Part shown: positions 8,562 to 17,202 of the stretch, piece by piece
Numbering within the stretch: position 1 is the first letter of the stretch
Layout: every line of letters begins with the position of its first letter
Assembly: GCA_016191525.1 (NCBI GenBank)
Contig: JACPOK010000019.1
Location: 248,001-312,000 of the forward strand
DNA from: Burkholderiales bacterium
GTDB lineage: Bacteria; Pseudomonadota; Gammaproteobacteria; Burkholderiales; Burkholderiaceae_C
Reading direction: 5' to 3'
DNA: 64,000 nucleotides
Position numbers and translations under genes: made by a program
Notes under the pieces: model-generated
The model's database searches: none
What the model saw: the letters and a program-made list of their open reading frames with translations, nothing else
Told to the model about the DNA's origin: nothing

Positions 8562-9731
8562 ATGGGTGCCACAAACTTAACACCGCGTTCGCTGGAACTT
8601 GCGCAAACTTTGGTGCGCATGAACACCGTCAGCGAAAACTCCAACCTGGCGCTGATCCACTTTATCCGGGACGAGCTGGCCCGGCTGGGCGTGAAAAGCC
8701 GTCTGACATTTAATGCTGAAAAAACCAAGGCCAACCTGTTCGCCACGCTGGGTGAAGGCAAGCCGGCGGGCGTGATCCTGTCCGGCCACACCGACACCGT
8801 GCCGTGGGACGGGCAGGACTGGACGATGGATCCGCTGAGTGCCGTGGTGCGGGACGGCAAGCTGTACGGCCGCGGCAGCGCCGACATGAAAAGCTTCATC
8901 GCCATCGCGCTGGCCCATGCGCCGCTGTTGCTTGAAAGCCGTTCGCCCTTCGCCGTCCACCTGGCTTTCAGCTATGACGAGGAAGTGGGCTGCTTCGGCG
9001 TGAAGGAGCTGATCGCCGATATGCGCGAGGCCGGCGTCAAGCCTGTCGCCTGCATCGTGGGCGAACCGACGAACATGGTGCCGGCCATCGCCCACAAGGG
9101 TGTGTACCGCTACAAATGCTGTGTGCGGGGCAAGGAAGCGCATTCGTCGCTCACGCCGCAATCTGTCAACGCCATCGAGATGGCGGCGCGCATGGTCGGC
9201 AAGCTGCGCGACATGGCTGAGGGCTTCGAGCGCAGCGAGCCGCGCTACGAAGGCTTTGACGTGCCGTTCACCACGGCCAGCGTCGGCCAGTTCCACGGCG
9301 GCATCGCCGATAACGTGGTTCCGCGCGACGCGGAGTTCCGCTACGAGTTCCGCGACCTGCCCACCGCCGACGTGGTGGCGATGCAGGCCGCGATGGTGGC
9401 CCATGCACGCTCGCTGGAGCCGGCGATGAAAAAAGTGGCGCCCGACGCTGGCTTTAGCTTCGAGACGATCTGCGAGGTTCCGAGCTTTCTGGGCTCAGCG
9501 TGCGACAGCGTCACCCGCATGGCCCAGCGGCTCGCAGGCGAGCAGGGCACAACGCTGGTGGCGTTCGGGACGGAAGCGGGGCTTTTCAAGCAGTCGGGCA
9601 TTCCCACGGTGGTGTGCGGCCCGGGCAGCATCACCCAGGCGCACCAGCCCGACGAATTCGTCAGCCTCGCGCAGCTTGCGCGCTGCGAGGCATTCATGCG
9701 CGGCCTGGCGGCCACGCATGAGATCGGCTGA
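8562..9731 (+). CDS. argE: Acetylornithine deacetylase
   Basis: This 389-aa M20A enzyme hydrolyses N2-acetyl-L-ornithine to ornithine in arginine synthesis. Metal and catalytic motifs are SGHTDTVPWDGQDW (His and catalytic Asp), GRGSADMKSF (bridging Asp), SYDEEVGCFG (catalytic and metal Glu), GEPTNM and, at the C-terminus, the His of ITQAHQPDEFV. The ATG at 8562 is the first start that fits family length; upstream in-frame sequence is the antisense of the divergent amidohydrolase. Betaproteobacteria also use ornithine acetyltransferase, so a role in another N-acetyl compound is possible. It ends 8 bp from a convergent small secreted-protein gene. Confidence 0.9.
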   Translation: MGATNLTPRSLELAQTLVRMNTVSENSNLALIHFIRDELARLGVKSRLTFNAEKTKANLFATLGEGKPAGVILSGHTDTVPWDGQDWTMDPLSAVVRDGKLYGRGSADMKSFIAIALAHAPLLLESRSPFAVHLAFSYDEEVGCFGVKELIADMREAGVKPVACIVGEPTNMVPAIAHKGVYRYKCCVRGKEAHSSLTPQSVNAIEMAARMVGKLRDMAEGFERSEPRYEGFDVPFTTASVGQFHGGIADNVVPRDAEFRYEFRDLPTADVVAMQAAMVAHARSLEPAMKKVAPDAGFSFETICEVPSFLGSACDSVTRMAQRLAGEQGTTLVAFGTEAGLFKQSGIPTVVCGPGSITQAHQPDEFVSLAQLARCEAFMRGLAATHEIG

Positions 9732-9739
9732 TCAGGCGA

Positions 9740-10105
9740 TCAGGGCTTCACGCCGCTGGGGCGGTTCGGTTCCGGCGGCAGCTTGTCGGCGATCTTGTCG
9801 CCGGTGTTGCGCACCGCGGCCGCGGCGCGGTTGCCGGTGCGCTTGACGGCGTTCTTGGTTTTGCGGGCCACGCGCTTGGTAGCCTTCACCGGGCGCGAAT
9901 TCTCGGCCTTCTTGACCACGGCCATTTCCGGCTTGTTGGGGTTGGCCGCGTTCGGGTTGTTCGGGTAGGCCTCGCCGGCCTTGTTGGTATTGGTGTTGCC
10001 CGGGCCGGTGGGGTTGGTGGCCTGGGCGTTGGCGTTCAGCGCGAAAGCGGCGGCGGCCAGGGCCAGCACGGCGGGCACGGCGCGCAGCATCTTGTTATGG
10101 GTCAT
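9740..10105 (-). CDS. Small secreted Asn/Pro- and Lys-rich protein of unknown function
   Basis: This is a 121-aa protein with a clear Sec signal peptide (MTHNKMLRAVP then a hydrophobic Ala/Leu stretch, probable cleavage after ANA near residue 27). The mature part is disordered: first an Asn/Pro/Gly-rich half (NPTGPGNTNTN, NPNAANPNKP), then a strongly basic Lys/Arg/Ala half (VKATKRVARKTKNAVKR) reminiscent of histone-like tails. CGGAG precedes the ATG. It follows a branched-chain amino-acid receptor gene on the same strand, but a terminator-like hairpin separates them. No function can be assigned; periplasmic binding to an anionic polymer is only a guess. Confidence 0.75.
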   Translation of the reverse strand: MTHNKMLRAVPAVLALAAAAFALNANAQATNPTGPGNTNTNKAGEAYPNNPNAANPNKPEMAVVKKAENSRPVKATKRVARKTKNAVKRTGNRAAAAVRNTGDKIADKLPPEPNRPSGVKP

Positions 10106-10187
10106 TTTGAAGCTCCGTTGGTTGGATGAGCTTCACAGTATGGCTGTGCCAGCCGCGGCCCGAAGTCGGACAAGCGCCCGTCCGGCC

Positions 10188-10233
10188 AAAAAGGATGCAG
10201 GCCGACGCGCCCGTAGGCGCGCGCTTACATCCT
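10188..10233 (-). terminator. Rho-independent terminator after the ABC receptor gene
   Basis: Read on the minus strand, an outer stem AGGATG/CATCCT (10228-10233 with 10192-10197) encloses an inner perfect stem CGCGCC-TACG-GGCGCG (10206-10221) and is followed by TTTTT. It begins 1 bp after the stop codon of the receptor gene (10235), the right place for its intrinsic terminator. Confidence 0.7.
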
Positions 10234-10234
10234 G

Positions 10235-11365
10235 CTATTCGCGCACCTTGCCCTGCGAGTCGATCAGGCTGAGTTCCACCAGCTTGGAGCCGGTGCGGTC
10301 GTCCGCGAAATGCACGCGGAAGCCGCCCACGCTCAAGTCATCCAGCGTCTCGATGGATTTCTTCAGCCGTGCGCGGGTGGGCTCGCGCGTGATGCGGCGC
10401 AGCGCCTCGGTCAGCACCCGGGCGGCGATGTAGCCTTCCAGCATGTAGACATTGGGCTTGCCCAGCTTGGCAGCGGCCGCATCGGCCTGCAGTTCACGCA
10501 CCACGGCCACCTTGGCGTTGTCGCTCTTGGGAACCACCCGCACCACCACCACGCCAGCGCCCGCCGGGCCCAGCTCTTCGGCCAGCAGGCTTTCACCGGT
10601 GTTGGAGAAGCCGTAGATCGGGCCGCGGAAGCCCTTGGCGCGCAGGTCGCGCACGGCATTGGCCGCGCCGTTGGAATCGGCCACCACCAGCACCGATTCG
10701 GGCTTCGCGGCCATGGCCTTGTCCACGCTGTTGGCGATGCTGCCACCGGCCAGCGGCTGGTTGGCCACCAGGTTGGCGCCCATGCTGGTCATGGTGCGCT
10801 GCGCGGACTCCAGCGCGGCCATGGATTCGCCGTCGGTGCCGTGCAGGATGGCCAGCTTGCGCGCGCCCAGCGTCTCGGAATGCCGCGTGATCGCGGCGGC
10901 TTCTTCCGAATAGCCCGGCCGGATCGAATAGAGGTTGCTGTACATGGCGCCGCGGAACTCATCGGCGGCCGACATCGGCGCGAACAGCATCAGGTCGGTG
11001 TCCTTGATGAGCGGGTAGGCCGCGGTGACCTGCGGCGAGCCGTAAAACCCGAACAGGCACAGCACACCCTGCTCGATCAGCTTCTTGGTGTTGAGCGCGG
11101 TGGTCGCCGGCTTGCCGTTGTCATCGATCGTCACCAGCTCGATCTTGCGGCCGTTGACGCCGCCGCCCGCGTTGACGCGGTCGAAGTACATCTTGGCGCC
11201 CTGGTGGAAGGGCACGCCCAGCGATGAGCCGGGGCCCGCCAGCACGACCGATTGCCCGATCACGATGCTGTTCTTGGTGACCCCGTCCTCGGCGCGGGCG
11301 CCCGCCCCCGCCAGCGCGATGGCGGCTACCATGGCGCCACGCGCAACCCAAACGATGAAGTTCAT
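10235..11365 (-). CDS. Branched-chain amino-acid-type ABC transporter substrate-binding protein
   Basis: This is a 376-aa periplasmic receptor of the Peripla_BP_6 (LivJ/LivK-like) family, with a Sec signal peptide cleaved near GARAEDG (residue ~26). The mature protein starts with the family pattern SIVIGQSVVLAGPG, followed by GAKMYFDRVNAGGGVNGRKI and LVTIDDNGKP. AGGAG precedes the ATG. No permease or ATPase genes are adjacent, so this is an orphan receptor, common in Comamonadaceae, and must use a transporter encoded elsewhere. It is divergent from the molybdopterin oxidoreductase over a 62-bp gap that holds a perfect palindrome. The ligand is unknown; amino acids or aromatic acids are typical. 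Confidence 0.9.
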   Translation of the reverse strand: MNFIVWVARGAMVAAIALAGAGARAEDGVTKNSIVIGQSVVLAGPGSSLGVPFHQGAKMYFDRVNAGGGVNGRKIELVTIDDNGKPATTALNTKKLIEQGVLCLFGFYGSPQVTAAYPLIKDTDLMLFAPMSAADEFRGAMYSNLYSIRPGYSEEAAAITRHSETLGARKLAILHGTDGESMAALESAQRTMTSMGANLVANQPLAGGSIANSVDKAMAAKPESVLVVADSNGAANAVRDLRAKGFRGPIYGFSNTGESLLAEELGPAGAGVVVVRVVPKSDNAKVAVVRELQADAAAAKLGKPNVYMLEGYIAARVLTEALRRITREPTRARLKKSIETLDDLSVGGFRVHFADDRTGSKLVELSLIDSQGKVRE

Positions 11366-11401
11366 TGTTGTCTCCTCTGCGGGCCCCGATGCGGGTGTCC
11401 G

Positions 11402-11413
11402 GTTTGCGCAAAC
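11402..11413. promoter_or_regulatory. 12-bp perfect palindrome GTTTGCGCAAAC, candidate operator
   Basis: This perfect inverted repeat with a central CG pair lies in the 62-bp divergent gap between the ABC receptor and the molybdopterin oxidoreductase, just before a TATAGG element. The form resembles LacI/TetR-type operators. It could serve both promoters; no cognate regulator is identified. Confidence 0.4.
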
Positions 11414-11427
11414 TATAGGGTTACTTC

Positions 11428-13503
11428 ATGGGCGGCACCATCGGCATTCCCCCTATCGTCAGTTTCGTGAAAGCCTCGGGCGAGGTGCGCGGCGCGTGCC
11501 CCCATGACTGCCCGGACACCTGCGCGCTGGTCACCAGCGTGCGCGATGGCGTGGCATGGAAGGTACAGGGCAATCCCGGACACCGGCCCACGGACGGCGT
11601 GCTGTGCACCAAAGTGTCGCGCTATACCGAGCGCACCTACCACCCCGAGCGGCTGCTGCAGCCGCTGCGGCGAAGCGGTCCCAAGGGCTCCGGCCAGTTC
11701 GAGGCGGTGGGCTGGGACGAGGCGCTGGACGACATCGCCGGCCGCCTCAAAGCCATCGCCGCGCGCGATTCGCAGGCCATCCTGCCTTACAGCTATGCCG
11801 GCACGATGGGGCTGGTGCAGGGCGAAGGCATGGCGGCGCGCTTCTTCAACAAGCTGGGCGCCTCGCTGCTGGACCGCACCATCTGCTCCACGGCGGGCGG
11901 CGAGGGCCTGACCCAGACGCTGGGCGGCAAGGTCGGCATGAAGGTGGAGTTCTTCGCCGAGTCAAAACTCATCGTCATCTGGGGCAGCAACTCGATCGCC
12001 AGCAACCTGCATTTCTGGCGGCTGGCCCAGGCCGCCAAGCGCGACGGCGCGCGGCTGGTGTGCATCGACCCGCGCCGCACCGAAACGGCCGAGAAATGCC
12101 ACGAGCACCTGCAGCTGCGCCCCGGCACCGACGCCGCACTGGCGCTGGCGCTGATGCACGAGCTGGTCACCAACGACTGGCTGGATCACGACTACATCGC
12201 GCAGCACACCGTGGGCTGGGACGGGTTGCGTGAACGTGCCCTGCGCTGGAGCCCTGAGCGCGCCGCCGAGGTCTGCGGCATTCCCGCGCAGCAGATCCGC
12301 ACGCTGGCGCATGACTGGGCCACCACCAAGCCGGCCGCGATCCGCCTGAACTACGGCATGCAGCGGGTGCGCGGCGGCGGCAACGCGGCGCGTGCCATCG
12401 CCTGCCTGCCCGCGCTCACCGGTGCCTGGCGGCACCGCGCGGGCGGCCTGCTGCTCTCCAGTTCGGGCATGTTCCCGGTTGAGAAGGCGGCCCTGCAGCG
12501 GCCCGACCTGCTGGCCGGCCGCGCGCCGCGCATGGTCAACATGATCACGGTGGGCGACGACCTGCTGCGCGAGTCCTCGCCGGAGTTCGGCCCGAAAGTG
12601 GAAGCCGTGATCGTCTACAACAGCAACCCAGTGGCCGTGGCGCCCGAGTCGGGCAAGGTGGTGCGCGGCTTCGCGCGCGAAGACCTGTTCACCGTGGTGC
12701 TGGAACACTTCCAGACCGACACGGCCGACTATGCCGACTACATCCTGCCGGCCACGACGCAGCTGGAGCACTGGGACATCCACCTCGCCTATGGCCACAC
12801 CGACGTGCTGCTGAATCGCCCGGCCATCGCGCCCGTCGGCGACGCGAAAACCAATACCCAGGTGTTCCGCGAACTGGCGGCCCGCATGGGCTACGCCGAG
12901 CCCTGCTTTGCCGACAGCGATGAGGACATGTGCCGCCAGGCTTACGGCAGCACGGTTGATTTCGACGAGCTGCTGGACAAGGGCTTCGCCACACTGCAGA
13001 TTCCGGATGCGCCGTTTGCCGATGGAGCTTTTCCCACGCCTTCGGGCAAGTGCGAATTCTTCAGCGAGCGGCTGGCGCGCCAGGGCCTGGACGGCCTGCC
13101 CGACCACCTGCCCAACTACGAGTTGGCCGGCTCATCGAAGCACTATCCGCTGGCGATGATTTCCCCGCCGGCGCGCAACTTCCTGAACTCCACCTTCGTC
13201 AACGTCCGCAGCCTGCGCGACATCGAGGCCGAGCCGGTGCTGGAAATCCACGAAGACGATGCGCTGCCGCGCGGCATCGCCAGCGGCGCCGTGGTGCGGG
13301 TGTTCAACGACCGCGGCGAATACCGCGTCAAGGCGAAGGTGTCGCACCGCGCGCGGCCCGGCGTCGTCAACGGCCTGGGCATCTGGTGGCGCAAGCTCGG
13401 GCTCCAAGGTACCAACGTCAACCAGCTCACCAGCCAGAAGCTCACCGACCTGGGGCGCGGGCCGGTGTTCTATGACTGCCTGGTCGAAGTGCGGGCCGAG
13501 TGA
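11428..13503 (+). CDS. Molybdopterin oxidoreductase of the DMSO-reductase family
   Basis: This 691-aa protein has an N-terminal 4Fe-4S motif (ACPHDCPDTCAL with the fourth Cys in GVLCTKVSRY), then the molybdopterin domains (YSYAGTMGLVQGEGM; WGSNSIASNLHF; IDPRRTETAEKC) and a C-terminal dinucleotide-binding domain (~residues 570-690). No Tat or Sec signal is visible, so a cytoplasmic location is likely. It resembles the stand-alone oxidoreductases annotated as formate-dehydrogenase-like or assimilatory enzymes in Burkholderiales; no partner subunit is adjacent. The ATG at 11428 is used; a GTG at 11467 is possible. Its stop overlaps the GTG start of the next gene by 4 bp. The substrate is unknown. 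Confidence 0.9.
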   Translation: MGGTIGIPPIVSFVKASGEVRGACPHDCPDTCALVTSVRDGVAWKVQGNPGHRPTDGVLCTKVSRYTERTYHPERLLQPLRRSGPKGSGQFEAVGWDEALDDIAGRLKAIAARDSQAILPYSYAGTMGLVQGEGMAARFFNKLGASLLDRTICSTAGGEGLTQTLGGKVGMKVEFFAESKLIVIWGSNSIASNLHFWRLAQAAKRDGARLVCIDPRRTETAEKCHEHLQLRPGTDAALALALMHELVTNDWLDHDYIAQHTVGWDGLRERALRWSPERAAEVCGIPAQQIRTLAHDWATTKPAAIRLNYGMQRVRGGGNAARAIACLPALTGAWRHRAGGLLLSSSGMFPVEKAALQRPDLLAGRAPRMVNMITVGDDLLRESSPEFGPKVEAVIVYNSNPVAVAPESGKVVRGFAREDLFTVVLEHFQTDTADYADYILPATTQLEHWDIHLAYGHTDVLLNRPAIAPVGDAKTNTQVFRELAARMGYAEPCFADSDEDMCRQAYGSTVDFDELLDKGFATLQIPDAPFADGAFPTPSGKCEFFSERLARQGLDGLPDHLPNYELAGSSKHYPLAMISPPARNFLNSTFVNVRSLRDIEAEPVLEIHEDDALPRGIASGAVVRVFNDRGEYRVKAKVSHRARPGVVNGLGIWWRKLGLQGTNVNQLTSQKLTDLGRGPVFYDCLVEVRAE

Positions 13504-14606
13504 AGAAGGCAAGGCTGGCAATGGCTCTGGCAGGCGTGGCGGCGGTGGTGACGGCAGCGGCCCTGTGCCTGTCGGGCTGCGCCAACCTGGGCTACTACTG
13601 GCAGTCGGCCTCGGGCCACCTGAAGATGATGAACGCGGCCCGGCCGGTGGGCGAGTGGCTGGCCGATGCGCAGGCGCCCGAGCGCCTGAAGGAGCGGCTG
13701 GCCCTCAGCCAGCGCATCCGCGCATTCGCCGTCAGCGAACTGGGCCTGCCGGACAACCCCAGCTACCGCCGCTACGCCGACCTGCACCGCAACGCCGCGG
13801 TATGGAACGTGGTGGCCGCGCCGGAGTTTTCGCTGACGCTCAAGACCTGGTGCTTCCCGGTGACGGGCTGCGTCGGCTACCGCGGCTACTTCGACGAAGG
13901 CGAGGCCAAGGCGGAGGCGGCGCAACTCGCCGCCGAGGGCATGGAGGCCTCGGTTTACCCCGTGCCCGCCTATTCCACGCTGGGCTGGATGAACTGGGCG
14001 GGCGGCGACCCGCTGCTCAACACCTTCATCAACTATCCCGAGGGCGAGCTGGCGCGGCTGGTGTTCCACGAGCTCGCGCACCAGGTGGTGTACGCCAGTG
14101 GCGACACCATGTTCAACGAATCGTTCGCCACCGCCGTGGAGCGGCTGGGCAGCACCCGCTGGCTGGCCACGCAGGCCGGCGAGGCGGCGCGCAGCGAGTA
14201 CGCCGCGTACGACGGCAGGCGCGGGCAGTTCCGTGCGCTCAACCTGGGCATGCGCCGCCGGCTGGAACAGATTTACGAGGGAAAAGAGGCTGCAGAGCGC
14301 ACCCAGCAAGCACGGGCAGCTATGAAAAAGATAGCATACGACGAATACCGGGCCAGCTACCTGCGTTTGCGCGACAGCTGGGGCGGCGACCCCGCGCGCT
14401 TCCGCGGCTACGACCTGTGGGTGGAGCGGGCCAACAACGCGTCGTTCGGCGCGCAGGCCGCCTATGACGACCTGGTGCCTGCCTTCGAGGCCCTGTACCG
14501 GCGCGAAGGCGGCGACTGGCGCCGGTTCTATGATGCGGTCAAGCGCCTCGCCGCGCTGCCCAAAGATGAGCGTCACAAGCTTTTGAAGGAGATTTCCGGT
14601 GCCTGA
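13500..14606 (+). CDS. Zinc aminopeptidase-like lipoprotein (PF10023 type)
   Basis: This 368-aa predicted lipoprotein has a signal peptide ending in a lipobox (LSGC, Cys about residue 27). The zinc-protease signature FHELAHQVVY is followed by NESFATAVE, which supplies the third ligand, matching the putative predicted-aminopeptidase family PF10023. The GTG start overlaps the preceding stop (GTGA), indicating coupling; an ATG at 13521 is less likely. It probably sits in the outer membrane facing the periplasm. A 17-bp GCTAT-type repeat is embedded in the coding sequence and encodes the AMKKIAY segment. The substrate is unknown. Confidence 0.82.
   Translation: MKKARLAMALAGVAAVVTAAALCLSGCANLGYYWQSASGHLKMMNAARPVGEWLADAQAPERLKERLALSQRIRAFAVSELGLPDNPSYRRYADLHRNAAVWNVVAAPEFSLTLKTWCFPVTGCVGYRGYFDEGEAKAEAAQLAAEGMEASVYPVPAYSTLGWMNWAGGDPLLNTFINYPEGELARLVFHELAHQVVYASGDTMFNESFATAVERLGSTRWLATQAGEAARSEYAAYDGRRGQFRALNLGMRRRLEQIYEGKEAAERTQQARAAMKKIAYDEYRASYLRLRDSWGGDPARFRGYDLWVERANNASFGAQAAYDDLVPAFEALYRREGGDWRRFYDAVKRLAALPKDERHKLLKEISGA
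14319..14335. repeat. GCTAT-(7)-ATAGC short palindromic repeat inside a gene
   Basis: GCTAT-GAAAAAG-ATAGC. This is one of three 17-bp copies with the same 5-7-5 layout in this window (others at 19992 and 36642). The flanking bases GGGCAGCTAT are shared with the copy at 19992. This copy is in frame inside the aminopeptidase-like gene. Confidence 0.6.
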
Positions 14607-14976
14607 TATCCACATCCAGCGCGACCATTCCCTGGGCCTGCCGCAGGCGCGCAAGCTGGCCTTCCGCTGGGCCGAGCTGGCCGAAGAGAAGTTCGACATG
14701 GAGTGCACCTATGAAGAGGGCAAGACCTCCGACCTGGTGAGCTTCACCCGCTCCGGCGTCAACGGCGAGCTGAAGGTCACCAAGGACAAGTTCGAGCTGG
14801 ATGCGCGGCTGGGCTTCCTGCTCGGCGCCTTCAAGGACCGCATCGAGGGCGAGATCGTCAAGAACCTGGATGACCTGCTGTCGCAGAAGGAGCCGGGGAA
14901 GGCTTTCGAGAAGGCCGTGGCCAAGCACACGGCCAAGCCTGCCGCGAAGAAGCCCGCCGCCAAGAAGAAGGCCTGA
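14599..14976 (+). CDS. Polyhydroxyalkanoic acid system family protein
   Basis: This 125-aa protein is of the PHA_gran_rgn type (PF09650/TIGR02610), found beside PHA genes. It opens with the family pattern IHIQRDHSLGLPQARKLA, has a WAELAEEKFDMEC core and ends in a Lys/Ala-rich tail (AKPAAKKPAAKKKA) like many granule-associated proteins. The start is GTG at 14599 with AAGGAG 7-12 bp upstream, overlapping the previous gene by 8 bp. It is likely cytosolic and possibly associated with polyester granules. No PHA synthase is in the window, but a phasin lies at 26.1 kb. Confidence 0.85.
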   Translation: MPDIHIQRDHSLGLPQARKLAFRWAELAEEKFDMECTYEEGKTSDLVSFTRSGVNGELKVTKDKFELDARLGFLLGAFKDRIEGEIVKNLDDLLSQKEPGKAFEKAVAKHTAKPAAKKPAAKKKA

Positions 14977-14987
14977 CGGCACGCGCG

Positions 14988-15917
14988 ATGAACCTCGCGC
15001 GCTTTGACCTGGTTTCCATCCGCCTGGCCGTGGCCTGCGCGCAAAGCGGCAGCCTGACGGCCGCCGCGCGCGAAGCGCACCTGGCCCTGGCCGCCGCCAG
15101 CCGCCGGGTCCGCGAGCTGGAAGACGCGCTGGGCGAGCCGCTGTTCAAGCGCCATGCGCGCGGGCTGGAGCCCACGCCGGCCGGCCGCATCTTCGTCAAG
15201 CATGGCCTCACGCTGCTGCAGACCATGGACCAGCTGGGCGGCGAGCTGGCCGACCGGCGGTTGGGCCTGTCGCGCCACGTGCGGCTGTGCGCCAGCTCCG
15301 CCGCCATCAGCCAGTTCCTGCCGCCGCTTCTGGCCAGCTACGACCGGCTGGCGCCGCAGGTGCGGGTGGACCTGGAAGAGCAGGTGTCCGAAGGCGTGGC
15401 CGCCGCTCTGCGCGAGGGGCGGGCCGACGTCGGTGTGTTCGTGGAAGGCGCCGACAGCAGCGGGCTGGACGTGCAGCTGTTCCGCGAGGACGAGCTGGTG
15501 CTGGTGCTGCCGGCCGCGCATCGGCTCGCCAAGGGCAAGGCGGCGCTCGCGTTCAACGAACTGCTGGATGAGGACTGGATCAGCCTGAACAACGGCGCGG
15601 CCATGCTGCAGGCGCAACAACAGGCCGCGCTCGCCGCTGGGCGGCCCTTGCGCCTTCGCATGCAGGTGCGCAGCTTCGACGCGGTGTGCCACCTGGTCGC
15701 CTCCGGCCTGGGGCTGGCCATCCTGCCGCGCGCGGCGGCGCTGCCCATCATCCGCGCCATGAAGCTGCAGTGGCGCCCGTTGTCCGATAGCTGGGCCCGG
15801 CGCCGCATGCTGGTGGCCACCCGAACCGGGCTGGCCGATGCGGGCGTGCAGGCGCTGGTGGCCTTCCTGGTCGCGCCTTCGCAAAAGGCGAAGGCCCGCA
15901 GGCCGAGGCAGCAATAG
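14988..15917 (+). CDS. LysR-family transcriptional regulator
   Basis: This is a 309-aa regulator. The N-terminal winged helix-turn-helix shows SGSLTAAAREAHLALAAASR and RVRELEDALGEPLFKR, followed by a PBP2-like effector domain starting around residue 92 (VRLCASSAAISQFLPPLL). It is transcribed in the same direction as, and 34 bp upstream of, the CoA-transferase gene. It may therefore control the CoA-transferase / lyase / hydrolase / Bug set, either through a promoter inside or before it. LysR regulators are usually divergent, so the tandem layout is slightly unusual. The inducer is unknown, presumably an organic acid or its CoA ester. Confidence 0.92.
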   Translation: MNLARFDLVSIRLAVACAQSGSLTAAAREAHLALAAASRRVRELEDALGEPLFKRHARGLEPTPAGRIFVKHGLTLLQTMDQLGGELADRRLGLSRHVRLCASSAAISQFLPPLLASYDRLAPQVRVDLEEQVSEGVAAALREGRADVGVFVEGADSSGLDVQLFREDELVLVLPAAHRLAKGKAALAFNELLDEDWISLNNGAAMLQAQQQAALAAGRPLRLRMQVRSFDAVCHLVASGLGLAILPRAAALPIIRAMKLQWRPLSDSWARRRMLVATRTGLADAGVQALVAFLVAPSQKAKARRPRQQ

Positions 15918-15951
15918 ACACGTCCGCGCGGGCCCCGCACACTGCCACCCC

Positions 15952-17202
15952 ATGCAGACAACGGATTCATCGCAACAGGGCACGGGGCCGCTGGCCGGCC
16001 TCAAGGTGCTGGAGCTCGGCCAGCTGATCGCCGGCCCCTTCGCCGCCAAGACACTGGCCGACTTCGGCGCCGAGGTGGTCAAGATCGAGCCGCCCGGCGC
16101 GGGCGACCCGCTGCGCAAGTGGCGCCTGCTCAAGGACGGCACTTCGGTCTGGTGGCAGGTGCAGTCGCGCAACAAGCGTTCGCTGGCGCTCGACCTGAAA
16201 GACGCGGCGGCGCAGGACATCGTGCGCCGGCTCGCCGCCGAGGCCGACGTGCTGATCGAGAACTTCCGCCCCGGCGCCATGGAGGGCTGGGGGCTGGGCC
16301 CCGAGGCGCTGCTGCAGATCAACCCCCGCCTCATCGTGCTGCGCATCAGCGGCTATGGCCAGACCGGCCCGTACCGCGACCGCCCGGGCTTCGGCGTGGT
16401 GGCCGAGGCGATGAGCGGCCTGCGCCACCTCACCGGCGAGCCGGGCCACGTGCCGGTGCGCGTGGGCGTGTCCATCGGCGACACGCTGGCGGCGCTGCAC
16501 GGCGTCATCGGCATCCTGCTGGCGCTGCAGCACCGCCATGCCTCGGTGAGCGTTGAAGCGCCCCAGGGGCGCGGCCAGGTCATTGACGTCGCGCTCTACG
16601 AAGCGGTCTTCAACTGCATGGAAAGCCTGCTGCCCGAGTACAGCGCTTTCGGCGCGGTGCGCGGCCCGGCGGGCAGCGCGCTGCCGGGCATCGCGCCGAG
16701 CAATGCCTACGCCTGCAATGACGGCGGCTACGCGCTCATCGCGGGCAACGGCGACAGCATCTTCAAGCGCCTGATGGCCGTGATCGGCCGGGCCGACCTC
16801 GCAGCCGATCCGGCGCTGGCCGACAACGCGGGCCGCGTGGCTCGTGTGGCCGAAATCGACCAGGCGATAGGCACGTGGGCCGCGCAGCGCACGGTGGACG
16901 AAGTGCTCGCCGCGCTGGACCAGGCCGCGGTGCCCGCCGGGCGCATCTACACCGTGGCCGACATCGCGGCCGACCCGCACTACCGGGCGCGCGGCATGCT
17001 GGAGCAAGTCACGCTGGCCGACGGCAGCACGCTGGCCGTGCCGGGCATCGTGCCCAAGCTATCGCTCACGCCCGGCGGCCATCGCCGCAACGCACCCGCG
17101 CTGGGCCAGGACACCGATGCGGTGCTGCGGGAGCTGGGCCTTACCCCGGAGCAAGTCAAGGCACTGAAAGACCGCGGCATCGTCGCCGGGGGCGAATCAT
17201 GA
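15952..17202 (+). CDS. CaiB/BaiF family (type III) CoA-transferase
   Basis: This 416-aa enzyme transfers CoA between carboxylic acids. The family start LAGLKVLELGQLIAGPFAAK, the cofactor-binding DFGAEVVKIEPPGAGDP, the segment SRNKRSLALDLK and VLIENFRPGAM are all present; a catalytic Asp is expected in the HLTGEPGHVPVRVGVSIGDT region. Its stop overlaps the lyase start (ATGA). Together with an HMG-CoA-lyase-like enzyme, a hydrolase and a Bug receptor it forms a small dicarboxylate-type catabolic operon: activate the acid with CoA, then cleave it. A citramalate/itaconate-type substrate is one possibility; the sequence does not decide it. Confidence 0.93.
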   Translation: MQTTDSSQQGTGPLAGLKVLELGQLIAGPFAAKTLADFGAEVVKIEPPGAGDPLRKWRLLKDGTSVWWQVQSRNKRSLALDLKDAAAQDIVRRLAAEADVLIENFRPGAMEGWGLGPEALLQINPRLIVLRISGYGQTGPYRDRPGFGVVAEAMSGLRHLTGEPGHVPVRVGVSIGDTLAALHGVIGILLALQHRHASVSVEAPQGRGQVIDVALYEAVFNCMESLLPEYSAFGAVRGPAGSALPGIAPSNAYACNDGGYALIAGNGDSIFKRLMAVIGRADLAADPALADNAGRVARVAEIDQAIGTWAAQRTVDEVLAALDQAAVPAGRIYTVADIAADPHYRARGMLEQVTLADGSTLAVPGIVPKLSLTPGGHRRNAPALGQDTDAVLRELGLTPEQVKALKDRGIVAGGES

